Shown: positions 25,415-36,865, numbered from the stretch's first letter. The stretch is 64,000 nucleotides of DNA from Stictocephala bisonia (GCA_035578905.1 JAQJVL010000147.1:724906-788905), one strand, 5' to 3'. The notes: generated by a model not told the origin, from the sequence alone. Translations and numbers: made by a program.

Positions 25415-25605
25415 AGAGGAGCCAGCCACCGATATGTCTAAGGCGTCAGGATTCGAGCCTAAATTGGAAATACCACAAGTTCGAGACCTGACATTGTCTG
25501 AAACATTTTATCATTAATGATCACCTTGTACTTCACTGGTTCTTTCCTTTAGTATGTTTGAATAAGTTCCCCGCACAGGTCATTCTTCTAAAAATGAGTG
25601 TGACG
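25415..25605 (+). mobile_element. tRNA-derived SINE, family A, copy 1
   Basis: The head resembles a Leu/Ser-type tRNA: GTCTAAGGCGTCAGGATTCG covers the D-arm side, and AGTTCGAGACC at 25478-25488 is a good polymerase III B box. The body continues ATCACCTTGTACT...GGTTCTTTCC and ends TGAATAAGTTCCCCGCACAG. Two more copies, at 36950-37121 and 44326-44512, share both head and tail, so this is a genuine dispersed family. The A box is damaged here. Confidence 0.82.
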
Positions 25606-25866
25606 GGTGATTTTTTATGCTATATGTTAACACTTATATATGGTAGTAAACAATGAAACTCATTAGTAAATTAAGTAAAATCGAACAGTTTCTATAAATC
25701 TCGTATACGGTTAAATAATTTACCCCTTTATTTATTCTATAACTACAGTTTAGAAGGAATTTAGGCTAGATTAAGTTATATTTTAGAATAGATGTAATGT
25801 TAGTTTTATTGTGTAAGTGAAGTTTTAATACCTACCACTATAATATGAAGTGAGAACTTCGGGACC

Positions 25867-25985
25867 GACGAATGTAACCATTGTTACAAACTATGGCTGA
25901 CTATTCCTTAGAAAGAGTCATATTAATTAATAGCTCAATGACAAATGAACAGCCGTTGTTTATCATCTGGTCCCTTTGCAAGTAC
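25867..25985 (-). mobile_element. SINE family B fragment
   Basis: On the minus strand the segment reads CGGCTGTTCATTTGTCATTG, AGCTATTAATTAAT, CTTTCTAAGGAATAGTC and GTTTGTAACAATGGTTACAT. All of these words occur in the same order in the fuller copy at 58001-58275. The tRNA-like head is missing. Confidence 0.85.
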
Positions 25986-25987
25986 AG

Positions 25988-26032
25988 CGTACAGTGGTAT
26001 TGGCCCACCCACCTACCCATACACGAACAGTT
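25988..26032 (-). repeat. Single unit of the ~36-bp G-rich minisatellite
   Basis: CGTACAGTGGTATTGGCCC, ACCCACCTACCC and ATACACGAACAG form just over one unit in C-rich orientation, placed exactly between the SINE fragment and the second direct repeat. Confidence 0.85.
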
Positions 26033-26337
26033 TTAATACCTATCACCCTAAGATGAAGTGAGAACTTCGAAGCCGGTAGTGGAAAACGTAAAACGGATTA
26101 GTGGCGAAACAAATAAAGGAATAATTTCTTTAACCATATACCTTTATTTTTAAAAACCAATTCGGTAAAAATACAATAGAATATAAAAGTGTTGACTCTA
26201 AAATATTAGAAAATTTACAATACATGAAATTTATTTCACTCATTAGTCGACAATAAGAAAGTACAAATTTGAATACCTCTAGTTTTCCGCTAAAGATAGT
26301 AACAATAGGCAATTGGAAAACTCAATCATCCAATCAA

Positions 26338-26518
26338 ATTACTAATGACTAAAGCTTCCGGTAACGACCGCGTCAAGGTTTTATTTACAGAATTTACATC
26401 ATCAAACGTTTCGCCCATGCTGTGATGTGGCATGCTCAGTAGTATCTATGAGACTCTTAGATATTACTGTAAGTAACGCCTGACGCGATCGTTACCGGAA
26501 GCTTTGGTTATTAGTAAT
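26338..26518. mobile_element. 181-bp inverted-repeat element
   Basis: The left arm begins ATTACTAATGACTAAAGC and continues TTCCGGTAACGACCGCGTCA. The right arm is its complement over 38 bp with three mismatches. The interior (26405-26439, minus strand) carries CTGAGCATGCC...GGGCGAAACGTTTGATGA, related to the Penelope/hammerhead-like signature. No coding capacity. The element closely matches the 28257-28438 element in size and design but not in arm sequence. Confidence 0.88.
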
Positions 26519-26849
26519 GACACCGGCCGCTTTTAAGCTTACGAAATAAGATCCAATAATATTTATGTTATAAAGTAATAATTAAATTTGATCTACAAAT
26601 TAATGGCCGAATTTTCATTTCATAATATCCAATGCGAGTATTTCCATGATAAACCAAGTTTGGATTATGTTATGGTAACATAAATTGTCTACTAAATAAA
26701 TTCTCTAAAAACAAAAAATAGAAACGATAAACAACAGTTACTCATTACTTTGTTTTACAACAATATTACCAGCAAGGAAAATCTCTTCACCTACGAAGCA
26801 TGTTCTCTTACATGTGAAGTTTGCATGACCGAACAACAGGAGAACCCAC

Positions 26850-27200
26850 TCAATTAAGGTCGTCTAAGTTAGGGCACGAGGCAGCCCACCTATGGTCATC
26901 TCTAGTTTGATTCATGTATGCAACCTGACGTATGGAAAATGACTTGTGGAAGGCAAGGTATATTTGTTCTCTCACGACCTCTTCCGCCTTTTCGCGTGCT
27001 CTCCAGAAGCGAGGTATTGTTCTGTAACCTCGGTAACCTACCCTCTTCCGGATTCGCCGCTTGTTATCGCCAACCTGGAATTGGATCTGGAACTCGCTCG
27101 AGCTAAGTGGAGTCCTCAACAGCGATACTCACGAGGTCATCAATCATGTCGCCAACTATCCGCAGAAGGCTGTGTCACTCGAAATTCCTCAAAGGTGAGT
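26850..27200. other. Uncertain segment with overlapping open frames on both strands
   Basis: The sequence is less AT-rich than its flanks and has open frames on both strands: 131 codons plus at 26946-27341, and 89 codons minus at 26850-27119. CAAAGGTGAGTTATT at about 27189 is a strong splice-donor-like sequence for the plus strand. No protein family is recognisable in either frame and no clear acceptor lies upstream. A diverged exon is possible; chance is at least as likely. Confidence 0.25.
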
Positions 27201-27312
27201 TATTATGTAATAAGAAATAACCGAGCTGGCTTTAAGTTATGGGTGTTCACACAACTGCTAAGGCATTTGCATTTTATCAAACTTACACATTTAGCAGAAT
27301 TGAATTGTCTCA

Positions 27313-27946
27313 TGAGTAAAAAAACAGATTGTATCCAATAGTGGGTGTCGAGTAGTTAGTTCTCTGTGTCGATTGTGGGCCAACACCTTGTCAGTTCCTC
27401 CCCTAATTATATCCAATAGTGGGTGTCGAGTAGTTAGTTCTCTGTGTTGATTGTGGGCCAGCACCTTGTCAGTTCCTCCTCTAATTATATCCAATAGTGG
27501 GTGTCGAGTAGTTAGTTCTCTGTGTTGATTGTGGGCCAGCACCTTGTCAGTTCCTCCTCTAATTATATCCAATAGTGGGTGTCGAGTAGTTAGTTCTCTG
27601 TGTTGATTGTGGGCCAACACCTTGTCAGTTCCTCCTCTAATTATATCCAATAGTGGGTGTCGAGTAGTTAGTTCTCTGTGTTGATTGTGGGCCAGCACCT
27701 TGTCAGTTCCTCCTCTAATTATATCCAATAGTGGGTGTCGAGTAGTTAGTTCTCTGTGTTGATTGTGGGCCAGCACCTTGTCAGTTCCTCCTCTAATTCC
27801 TCTAAAAATTATGAATGATAAACGTATTAATTTGAACTATTAATGTATAAAGATTTTTATTAATGGTAACTGCCACTACCTCAGAGGCCAACGCCTCGTT
27901 CGATGCTGCCGTAAGAAAGCGATCCTTGCTTCGTTTTTCTCTGTGG
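27313..27946 (+). mobile_element. hAT-like non-autonomous element, copy 2, with internal 78-bp amplification
   Basis: The element is flanked by a perfect 8-bp direct repeat TTGTCTCA (27305-27312 and 27947-27954), the target-duplication size of hAT transposons. The right end TTTTTCTCTGTGG matches the other copies; the left end is worn (TGAGTAAAAAAACAG). The interior holds six tandem 78-bp units starting at 27332, 27410, 27488, 27566, 27644 and 27722, each containing TGGGTGTCGAGTAGTTAGTT. Other copies have one such unit. The 161-codon minus-strand frame over the array (27291-27776) is open only because 78 is a multiple of three. Confidence 0.85.
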
Positions 27947-28256
27947 TTGTCTCAAGAGGAGTGTCTATATTTGGGTCTAAATATAACCTTGAAGGAACAT
28001 ACTAGTATCTTTTTACTGTAATTAAGGGGAACATACTTTACAATTAGATATACTCCGAGAAATGTTTTTAGGACAGCACAGATAATAAAGATTCACCATC
28101 ATTCATTGCCAGGTATTTCTTGACTTCTCTTTCTTTTCTTCACTGATGTCTTAGCTGTTGCTAATTATAAAGATCAGTAGTATTCACCTCCTATTCTCTA
28201 AAACCATTACACTTACATATAATTTTTACTCTTCTCATAACAATTATATAATAGTT

Positions 28257-28438
28257 TTAATACAATAATAGCAGATTCATTTACCTTTAACGTCACAATT
28301 CCTTGTTGTGGTAATCGATGACAATTAGTTTCACCTTTCACGAAGACATCATCAGACCTATAGAACGTATGTTTCTGATGATGGCTATTCTAAGGAATTA
28401 GACGTTAAAGGTACGTGAACCTGCTACTGTTGTATTAA
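28257..28438. mobile_element. 182-bp inverted-repeat element with outward hammerhead-like motifs
   Basis: Arms of ~47 bp: TTAATACAATAATAGCAG...ACCTTTAACGTC at the left and the complement of TTAATACAACAGTAGCAG...ACCTTTAACGTC at the right. The minus strand at 28328-28355 reads CTGATGATGTCTTCGTGAAA then GGTGAAAC. The plus strand from 28375 has CTGATGATGGC, so the core box faces outward in each arm. It has no coding capacity and is probably an inverted pair of Penelope-type terminal sequences or a foldback element. Confidence 0.8.
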
Positions 28439-29824
28439 CTACCAATTCCAGAGCCATATAATGAATAAAATAATATTTTTAACACATATAAACCTCACAA
28501 AGTCCCCCCATAATTCTGTAAAATAAACCTTTGTCAGTAAATTGTGATATCTTGTCATTAAATAGCTATAGCATAAGCAATTTTACCATAGTCTAATAAT
28601 ATACAGTCATGACTCTCACATTGCTCCACTGTGAAGCGAGCACGGCGCTAGCGCTTCAAGTAGCCGGATCGCACAACTACACCACTTTACTGTTAATAGT
28701 GCGATTGCATTGTGTCTTGCAACGAAGTGGAATAATATCAATAGAAGAAGTGGGATGACTGATTATAGACATAAGTTACGCCTATTTGACATTTATTATT
28801 GGCATCTGTAAATGTAAATAATGCAGAACTACGCAATACTGTCCTCCCGCCGCTAGGATCGCTAGCGGCTGCTTGTCGCCAATTGTCAAAGGAGTGTCGC
28901 GACTGGTTTCATTAGCATGTGGTTTTACTATTTTATATTTTCTTATCTCCTCATTGTTTGATTAATAACCTTTTTTAATATTTGTAATGTACAGGCGTAC
29001 AGCCTATTGTAATTAAGATTGTTCTCTCATATTCTATAACAGTACAGTAATTGTGGCAAATGTTGCATAGAAAAATGAATATAACAATGTCAAATAAAAG
29101 TCAGAGTAAGAGGAATGTTATAAACCATGGAGTTTAGTGCAAAGTTGCAGCAAGTTAAACGGGGCATTAACCAGCTCACGGTGCTTGTAACTTGGCCTAG
29201 ACCGACAGCAGGCTGCTACAAGTTGGCGCAACTATGTTCAAGCTGGCAGCCACGCACCAATCTGCTCTCAACTTACTGTTGGACAAATATGTTCACGTTG
29301 TACCATTCTCCATGCATTGATTAAATTGCTTTTGTTTACGTAAATTGTATGTACAGTTTTGATTTATATACATTGGAACTGATTATTAAATTACCATATC
29401 AAAATAGTTTTTTAGTTGGCAGTTTAGGAACAAGTATGATTACAAAACAAGTGAACGTCGTTGAACACAAATTTACTAAAATATAAGTACCATATATTGA
29501 AATATTTATGGTAATCTATTTCCGTAAACCACTTTGCGCATTCTCAGACCAGAGGGATTTATGGAAGTTCCCTCAGTTCTGGAGACACCTAGACTGGGGG
29601 AGAATTGATCTCGGTAACAAGGAAATCCAAGGACTTTAATTTAAAGTATTACTTATATTAGTATAAATAAGATGAACATTATTTGTCTATTTCTTACTAC
29701 GGAGTGTGGATAAATATAAAGAAAGATGTAGTGTTTGTTAAAAACCAACATTTTTTAAACTTATAAATATAAAAACGCCAACGGCAAAAGAACTATTTAA
29801 AATAACCAGATAGCATTAAAACAG
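28439..29824. other. Unassigned sequence with a GC-richer patch
   Basis: 28600-28930 is GC-richer and contains GGCGCTAGCGC near its left and CGCCGCTAGG with CGCTAGCGGC near its right, which may be the remains of a small inverted-repeat element. A 65-codon frame at 29127-29324 matches nothing I know. 29330-29824 is AT-rich. Confidence 0.35.
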
Positions 29825-30244
29825 TCGGCACTGGTTGCGCAGTGGTGTAATCCAGCTACTTGGGGACAAAGTGTTGTGAATATCATAGGCGATATGTTAT
29901 GATTGGTCATCTTAATACCGATACGGCGTTCACTCAATGTTTTCCATCAACGTGGATACTACTAGAGTGGTCTGAGGTGTCCATGTTGGGTGGTAGATTG
30001 GGTCTATATGTTGTGTAGGGAAGTGAACTGAGTATTAGGCTAGTCAATCAGCTGGAAATCAGACCAATACTACGTGGTTTGGATTCCACTATTGGCAATA
30101 ATGAACAGATATTGACTCTTTCCAAGTAACAGCCAAACTTAGATATTAAAAATGGCTACGTTCGTTCATCAACCCTCGTCACACTCATGTGCCCCTCTAA
30201 ATTTATGGCTACCCTAAAGATCAGCGGCTTAATAATAGTGAATA

Positions 30245-30247
<3 letters not shown>
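29825..30247 (+). mobile_element. SINE family B, long-headed variant, plus strand
   Basis: The central segment (GATACGGCGTTCACTCAATG to ACTGAGTATTAGGCTAGTC) matches the 51415-51752 copy in reverse orientation. A B-box-like GGTTTGGATTCC lies near 30080. The right end (TTCATCAACCCTCGTCACAC, TCATGTGCCCC) matches the tail of the 58001-58275 SINE. The insertion ends close to the 53-base T run that follows. Confidence 0.75.

Positions 30248-30300
<53 letters not shown>
30248..30300 (+). repeat. 53-base T homopolymer
   Basis: An uninterrupted run of T. It may be the tail of an inserted element read in reverse, or a slippage product. Its length in an assembly is unreliable. Confidence 0.9.
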
Positions 30301-30305
<5 letters not shown>

Positions 30306-31620
30306 CAGATATTGAATCCAAAACTTTCGAAACTTATCATCGATTTACCTTTCATTGAATCGACTCGAATTGATACACTACTATTCTTTCAAAATAATAA
30401 TAACAATAGTTCGTTAAATACGAACTATTATTTAACGCTATTAACGAAAATTTTAAAGAAAATAAAATTAAAATCTTATAAATAAAAAAAAATAAACAGT
30501 ACTTTGTTTTTTAATCCTATGTGATAAAATACGTAGGATTGCTTATTCTAAACTAATTATTATCAATAAAATTAAGACTGTATAGCAGTTACCAACATAT
30601 ATTCGTTTTGGAAAGAAGGGTTTGTTTCGAAGACACCTGTGCCATGATTACATTTACATATATATGATATATTTAAAAAATCTAAAATTCCCAACTTAAT
30701 TAGGGGAAACAGCCAGTAAAGTGTTATATTTATTCTGCGCATTTTGGACCTAATTGGATTCATTTATTGAAGCTGTAATATAGTGAAATGTTTAGTGAGG
30801 AAGTATCGGTGCTTAACTGTGAAATACGTGGAACCTTGTTGACAACTTTATTTCATTAGGATACAGGAAATTCGTATTTAATGTATAATAATGATTCCTC
30901 TTTATAATAATTGTGTTTGAATACGTCATTGACACATAAAAATGTTAGATTCTGTGTGTAACAAAAATGAAGATAAAAATCTTTTAAAAGAAATTAATTG
31001 CATCAAACTAACATAGTTATGCTCATGACTGCATAAACTATTTGCAATATATTGAATTTATTTTGAAACGCTTATTAAGTGGGTTTTATAACTAACTAAC
31101 ATATTTAAGTACAGTTACTTAATATTCGATGTACCTGTACTTAAAATTCGAATATAATATTATATTTAATTTATTATTGATTGGGAACAGCGTTATTAAA
31201 GAAAACCTGCTATTCTAATCACATTGTATATAATAGAATTTCTTAAATTATTTTTATATAGAACTTATATTTGAATTAAGTTAAAGAACTATTTTTCTAT
31301 GTGTAAGCTTTCAATGTGTAAATACAAATATTACGTCAAAAATTAATTTCTGTTATTTACATGTGAGAGACTACTGTAAGTTGTTGTACACATTTAATTT
31401 AAACTTGATTCATTTACTTATATGCTAATGTGTTTTTTATAAAGGGTTATGTCTGGTTTGTTAAAATTATAAGCAACGTTTCTTCAGTGTCTTTATAGTA
31501 TTTAAAACTTCAGATTGTAATTGTTAATCTCAGTATTTTTAATTACTAATTAGTGTATTTATTTTTTGTTAAATTAGTTTTTTCTTAAGTATATCTTGAA
31601 AAATAATGAGATCATATCTC
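30301..31620. other. Very AT-rich sequence, nothing assigned
   Basis: Only chance frames of up to 63 codons; no repeat family member recognised. Confidence 0.45.
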
Positions 31621-31656
31621 TAATTATATAATGGCCATTAGCTGATTATATAATTA
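31621..31656. repeat. AT-rich palindrome, 12-bp arms
   Basis: TAATTATATAAT and its perfect complement are separated by a 12-base loop. A weaker palindrome, GCAATTCAAT with its complement, lies about 80 bp further on (near 31738-31765). Confidence 0.85.
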
Positions 31657-31939
31657 GATTATATAACAGATATTTTGTCTGAATGTAATGGTGGAATACA
31701 TACTCGTATTATTCAATAACACAATTGAATAGCAATGCAATTCAATTGCTTTTCATTGAATTGCTGAATCTTTAGCAATACAAATGACAGTTTAAGTGTT
31801 TACTTACCCACTCAAGTATTCCAAAGGAGAGTTTTTAAATAACTGTTAACAAAAAAATCATATTTCCCAGTACAAACCTCAAAGAAACTTTAATTTAACA
31901 TGACCCATGAGGCTAGGAAACTATTAAGAGATAAAATCA

Positions 31940-34370
31940 CTAATTGTGTCCGATTGTACAACCAACGTCCAGAGCAGAGTTGGTTGTTCAATATCCGACT
32001 ACACGTACGTCGGTCAGCACAACTAAATCCAGTTACTCGTGACATGGTGCCAAATCACTGAACATGTTAGCCTCCCTCAATCACTCATGACTCAGAACTA
32101 TCACAGTTTTGGATATACAACCAACGACTAGGGCAGAGTTGGCTGTTCCATATATCTCAACACATATGTAGGTCAGCACAACTAAATCCAGTTACTCGTC
32201 ACATGGTGACAAATCACTGAACATGTTAGCCTCCCTCAATCATCCATGACTCAGGTCTGTCCCAGTTTTGGATGTGTCCAATTATACAACCAAAGTCCAG
32301 AGCAGAGTTGATTGTTCCATATCTAACAACATGTATGTCGGTCAGCACAACCCAGTTACTCGTGACATGGTGCCAAATCACTGAACATGTTAGCCTCCCT
32401 CAATCACTCATGACTCAGGTCTGTCCCAGTTTTGAATGTGTCCAATTATACAACCAAAGTCCAGAGCAGAGTTGATTGTTCCATATCTAACAACATGTAT
32501 GACGGTCAGCACAACCCAGTTACTAGTGACATGGTGCCAAATCACTGAACATGTTAGCCTCCCTCAATCATCCATGACTCAGGTCTGTCCGGTTTTGGAT
32601 GAGTCCAATTATACAACCAAAGTCCAGAGCAGAGTTGATTGTTCCATATCTAACAACATGTATGTCGGTCAGCACAACCCAGTTACTCGTGACATGGTGC
32701 CAAATCACTGAACATGTTAGCCTCCCTCAATCACCCATGACTCAGATGTATCACAGTTTTGGATATACAACCAACGACTAGGGCAGAGATGGTTGTTCCA
32801 TATATTTCAACACATATGTCGGTCAGCACAACTAAATCCAGTTACTCGTGACATGGTGCCAAATCACTGAACATGTTAGCCTCCCTCAATCACTCATGAC
32901 TCAGGTCTGTCCCAGGTTTGGATATACAACTAACGACTAGGGCAGAGTTGGCTGTTCCATATATCTCAACACATATGTAGGTCAGCACAACTAAATCCAG
33001 TTACTCGTGACATGGTGCCAAATCACTGAACATGTTAGCCTCCCTCAATCATCCATGACTCAGAACTATCACAGTTTTGGATGTACAACCAACGACTAGA
33101 GCAGAGTTGGCTGTTCCATATATTTCAACACATATGTAGGTCAGCACAACTAAATCCAGTTACTCGTGACATGGTGCCAAATCACTGAACATGTTAGCCT
33201 CCCTCAATCATCCATGACTCAAGTCTGTCCCAGTTTTGGATGTGTCCAATTATACAACCAAAGTCCAGAGCAGAGTTGATTGTTCCATATCTAACAACAT
33301 GTATGTCGGTCAGCACAACCCAGTTACTCGTGACATGGTGCCAAATCACTGAACATGTTAGCCTCCCTCAATCACTCATGACTCAGGTCTGTCCCAGTTT
33401 TGAATGTGTCCAATTATACAACCAAAGTCCAGAGCAGAGTTGATTGTTCCATATCTAACAACATGTATGACGGTCAGCACAACCCAGTTACTAGTGACAT
33501 GGTGCCAAATCACTGAACATGTTAGCCTCCCTCAATCATCCATGACTCAGGTCTGTCCGGTTTTGGATGAGTCCAATTATACAACCAAAGTCCAGAGCAG
33601 AGTTGATTGTTCCATATCTAACAACATGTATGTCGGTCAGCACAACCCAGTTACTCGTGACATGGTGCCAAATCACTGAACATGTTAGCCTCCCTCAATC
33701 ACCCATGACTCAGAAGTATCACAGTTTTGGATATACAACCAACGACTAGGGCAGAGATGGTTGTTCCATATATTTCAACACATATGTCGGTCAGCACAAC
33801 TAAATCCAGTTACTCGTGACATGGTGCCAAATCACTGAACATGTTAGCCTCCCTCAATCACTCATGACTCAGGTCTGTCCCAGGTTTGGATATACAACTA
33901 ACGACTAGGGCAGAGTTGGCTGTTCCATATATCTCAACACATATGTAGGTCAGCACAACTAAATCCAGTTACTCGTGACATGGTGCCAAATCACTGATCA
34001 TGTTAGCCTCCCTCAATCATCCATGACTCAGAACTATCACAGTTTTGGATGTACAACCAACGACTAGAGCAGAGTTGGCTGTTCCATATATTTCAACACA
34101 TATGTAGGTCAGCACAACTAAATCCAGTTACTCGTGACATGGTGCCGAATCACTGAACATGTTAGCCTCCCTCAATCATCCATGACTCAGGTCTGTCCCA
34201 GTTTTGGATGTGTCCAATTATACAACCAAAGTCCAGAGCAGAGTTGATTGTTCCATATCTAACAACATGTATGTCGGTCAGCACAACCCAGTTACTCGTG
34301 ACATGGTGCCAAATCACTGAACATGTTAGCCTCCCTCAATCACTCTTGACTCAAAACTGTCACAGTTTTG
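31940..34370 (+). repeat. ~162-bp satellite with a 968-bp six-unit higher-order repeat
   Basis: About fifteen monomers of 158-164 bp share GTTACTCGTGACATGGTGCC, AAATCACTGAACATGTTAGC and CTCCCTCAATCA. Two monomer types alternate in blocks. Type A contains CCAATTATACAACCAAAGTC; type B contains ACAACCAACGACTAGGGCAG and an extra TAAAT before CCAGTTACTC. The order A-A-A-B-B-B forms a 968-bp higher-order unit at 32272-33239 and 33240-34207, starting again at 34208 and breaking off near 34370. The two full units differ at only a handful of positions. Frames of 60-91 codons repeat exactly 968 bp apart and are not genes. Confidence 0.96.
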
Positions 34371-36007
34371 ATGAAGTAATCTTTACTCGTCCGTCAAAAT
34401 GGACAGTATCAACAACATGATATATTCTTTATACATTATTTTAATTTAAATAAATGTAACCTTGGAAAATGTTGTTTACAACAACCTCAAACAACTATAC
34501 ATGAGAATTAAATGTGATCATAATTTTTTAACTAATTACCTTATATTTTATGTGACGTAAGGTCTTTCTATTTCATATTCATTAGAATCCCATGACTGTA
34601 ATTTTGTAAAATTCAATATTAGTACACTTTTCAATTTATTCTTTTAATTTCTTTCTGGTTTTTATTCATCGTGAAATCGTAGGTATACTTTCGATAAATA
34701 TTCCTTATTTAAAGATGTTAACATCAGTTCCTAAGTGGATTATTACCGTACGTTCAAACAACAAGGAACTTAGGAAGCTTTTGATTGTGAGTGTATCGAT
34801 TTGATATGAATAAATATTTACAATTTTAAAATCACTTTTTCTCGCTGTTCACATTTCTTTTATTTATCATTTATATATTTAGTAGGGTAATTTTTTCTAT
34901 AAATGCTATATTAATTTGATGGTACAGATGACATGAAAATGTGATTTTTAGTACATTTGTTATTATAATTTCTTGAATAGTTTAAAGCTTAATGTTTATG
35001 TTACCCCAACTTATTATGTGCATCCTACACTAAAATATTATTTTTCTGCTAAAATTAATTATTATTTATTACATTTTTACTTAAATTATCGTATTAATAT
35101 TCGCATGTTTATGTTAGTAGAAGCAAATCTAGTGTTAATGTAGCTTGGTCGTTTAGGATTTTCTCAGTACACATTGTAAATGTTACGGGTATGGATGGAC
35201 GGGTGAGTACTTCGATACTACTGTTTGTGTATGGGCGGTCCGTATTTTAATAAAACCGACATATAACCGACTAATTTTAATAAATGTTATATCCTAGGAT
35301 TATATCTGTGAGGATTCGTTTAGACAGTAGTTACTTACATAAAGATTCTAGTAATGAACTGGAATTGAATTGTGTAAAGTATTTCGTAAAAAATAATAAT
35401 AATAAAATAGGACGAAGCAACAACTCTTACAAACTAGTGTTGTTGTTCTCCAAACAATCACACAACACAGTTGGCTGGCTCCGCTTCAAGTTGGGCTGTA
35501 CCCGACTGTATTTCATTGACACCAGGCATGTACAAGATCCCTGTGGCCACACAAAGTAGACACTCAACGACACCCGCATGCTTAGATTCACACTCTGTGC
35601 ATAGTTATCTCGGGAATTACCACATTCTCGTTCTTCTAAAACCACCTACTATTTCTCCCTGATAGAGGATTTTGTTACAATCGCTTTGAGTCTACCGTTA
35701 CGTTTATCATATGAAAAGTCCTTTATCTACCTAAATATTACGAGTGAAGAGATGAGCATGCGAAGCGTGCAGTGATGTCCTCTAGTTTATATTTATAATT
35801 TATTCATGTATAAGTCCATGTATAAAAATCTATAACTTCGTTCACATGCACTTATGAAAGAAATTCGCTGGTGCAACATTCATTTGAAATAACTATTCAA
35901 TTGAACGTTTTCACTTTATTCAAAAGTTATGTGATTATTTAATTAATTTATTTAACCATGTATCAAATTCTGGACCTCTCATGCTCAGACCCCAGGACAA
36001 TACTTCA
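34371..36007. other. Mostly AT-rich sequence with one minisatellite trace
   Basis: 35188-35236 holds a degenerate G-rich minisatellite unit (GGGTATGGATGGACGGGTG, ACTGTTTGTGTATGGGCGG). 35430-35660 is GC-richer, with overlapping frames of 91 (plus), 63 (plus) and 72 (minus) codons, none recognisable. The rest is AT-rich without features. Confidence 0.45.
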
Positions 36008-36170
36008 TAATGGAGACCTTGACATAGGATTGGGAGTGGAATGAGAACGGCTATACTACAAAGAGTTCTTACAAACTGTACTCCAGACTATATGGAGTCT
36101 TGACAGGGGCTTGGGAGTGGATGAGTAACGTCTATACTACGAGAGGGTTAGTACAAAGTCTACTTCCGGC
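36008..36170 (+). repeat. Diverged two-copy ~80-bp tandem repeat
   Basis: TATGGAG..CTTGACA, TTGGGAGTGG and CTATACTAC occur twice at ~80-bp spacing, with about 75-80 percent similarity by eye. It ends directly before a minisatellite site. Confidence 0.75.
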
Positions 36171-36174
36171 CACT

Positions 36175-36275
36175 GTACGCCCACCCATACTCATACAGTG
36201 ATATTGACTCACCCGGCCACCCACACACATACAGTGGTATTGACCCGCCCACCCACCCACCCATACAGTACACCA
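36175..36275 (-). repeat. G-rich minisatellite site, C-rich orientation
   Basis: Three partial units: TACGCCCACCCATACTCATA, CAGTGATATTGACTCACCCG and CAGTGGTATTGACCCGCCC, followed by a CCCA run. Same family as 18124-18560. Confidence 0.88.
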
Positions 36276-36662
36276 AGTGATGCAGGTAATAAAGAAAGTG
36301 AACTGCACCTTTGGGACCGATATCTTCAATATTACATCAGGAGCGTCGTAAATCAATTGAACTATCCTTTAGAAAAGGGATGATTTGAGATTGGTCGTGA
36401 TTTGACGTAAATAATCTACTAAAGTATCCTTTTAACTATTAAATAAACATGTAATTTAAATTGAAAGTAAAAAAGCAAGAAAGTGATTACAGTACATAAA
36501 CAATACTATATAGTGTGTACTATATCGAAACACGGAAACCTGTTAAACAGGGTAAACAGCAGTTAAATTGAGAACACTGGTGTTTTCTTATACCTCTTTT
36601 GTCCCTGATTCCATTAACTGTATATTTAACATGATTACCATTCAGATGCGCTGGTAATCATT

Positions 36663-36731
36663 CAGATGGTGGGTGGGTGGGTCATTAACACAGGCGTGTA
36701 TGGATGGGTGGGTGGGTCATTAACACAGAGG
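36663..36731 (+). repeat. G-rich minisatellite flank of an RT fragment
   Basis: Two units, GGTGGGTGGGTGGGTCATTA and GTATGGATGGGTGGGTGGGT, each followed by CATTAACACAG. Orientation is opposite to the copies at 36866-36924 on the other side of the RT fragment. Confidence 0.85.
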
Positions 36732-36860
36732 GGTGTGAAGGATGTATTATCGGCAAAGAGACATATTTTAGATGAATTTACACCAGTGGGAAGGTTATTT
36801 ATATAAAGAAGAAACAGAGTCAGACCCAAAACAGAACTTTGGGAAGATCTCTCTTGATCA
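36732..36860 (-). pseudogene. Reverse transcriptase fragment (non-LTR), catalytic box damaged
   Basis: The minus-strand frame reads QSSVLGLTLFLLYINNLPTG and then SSKICLFADNTSF. It matches the conserved QGSVLGP.LFLLYINDLP...FADDTSF block of LINE reverse transcriptases. The second catalytic aspartate has become asparagine (FADN) and GSVLGP has become SSVLGL. Only ~43 codons of RT remain, bounded on both sides by minisatellite units, and the open frame runs on into those units. The fragment is dead. Confidence 0.85.
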
Positions 36861-36865
36861 GACCG

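Larger units (their letters stand above)
25823..26073. repeat. Pair of ~44-bp direct repeats flanking a SINE piece and a minisatellite unit
   Basis: AGTTTTAATACCTACCAC...GAAGTGAGAACTTCG at 25823-25866 recurs at 26030-26073 with a few substitutions. Between them lie a minus-strand SINE fragment and one minisatellite unit. The repeats are too long for a target-site duplication; a segmental duplication or template-switch event fits better. Confidence 0.8.

Noticed and set aside
25415..25500. Functional tRNA gene
   Set aside because: The cloverleaf cannot be completed, the A box is damaged, and the sequence continues into a tail shared by other SINE copies.
26946..27341. Exon ending at the CAAAGGTGAGT donor
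   Set aside because: The donor is good but the frame runs straight through it, no acceptor is convincing, and the opposite strand is equally open.
27291..27776. 161-codon minus-strand open frame with a repeated peptide
   Set aside because: It covers the 78-bp tandem units of an hAT-like element. The period is a multiple of three, so one stop-free unit keeps the whole array open.
31940..34370. Possible CRISPR array
   Set aside because: Repeats are ~162 bp and directly tandem, with no unique spacers, and the DNA is eukaryotic.
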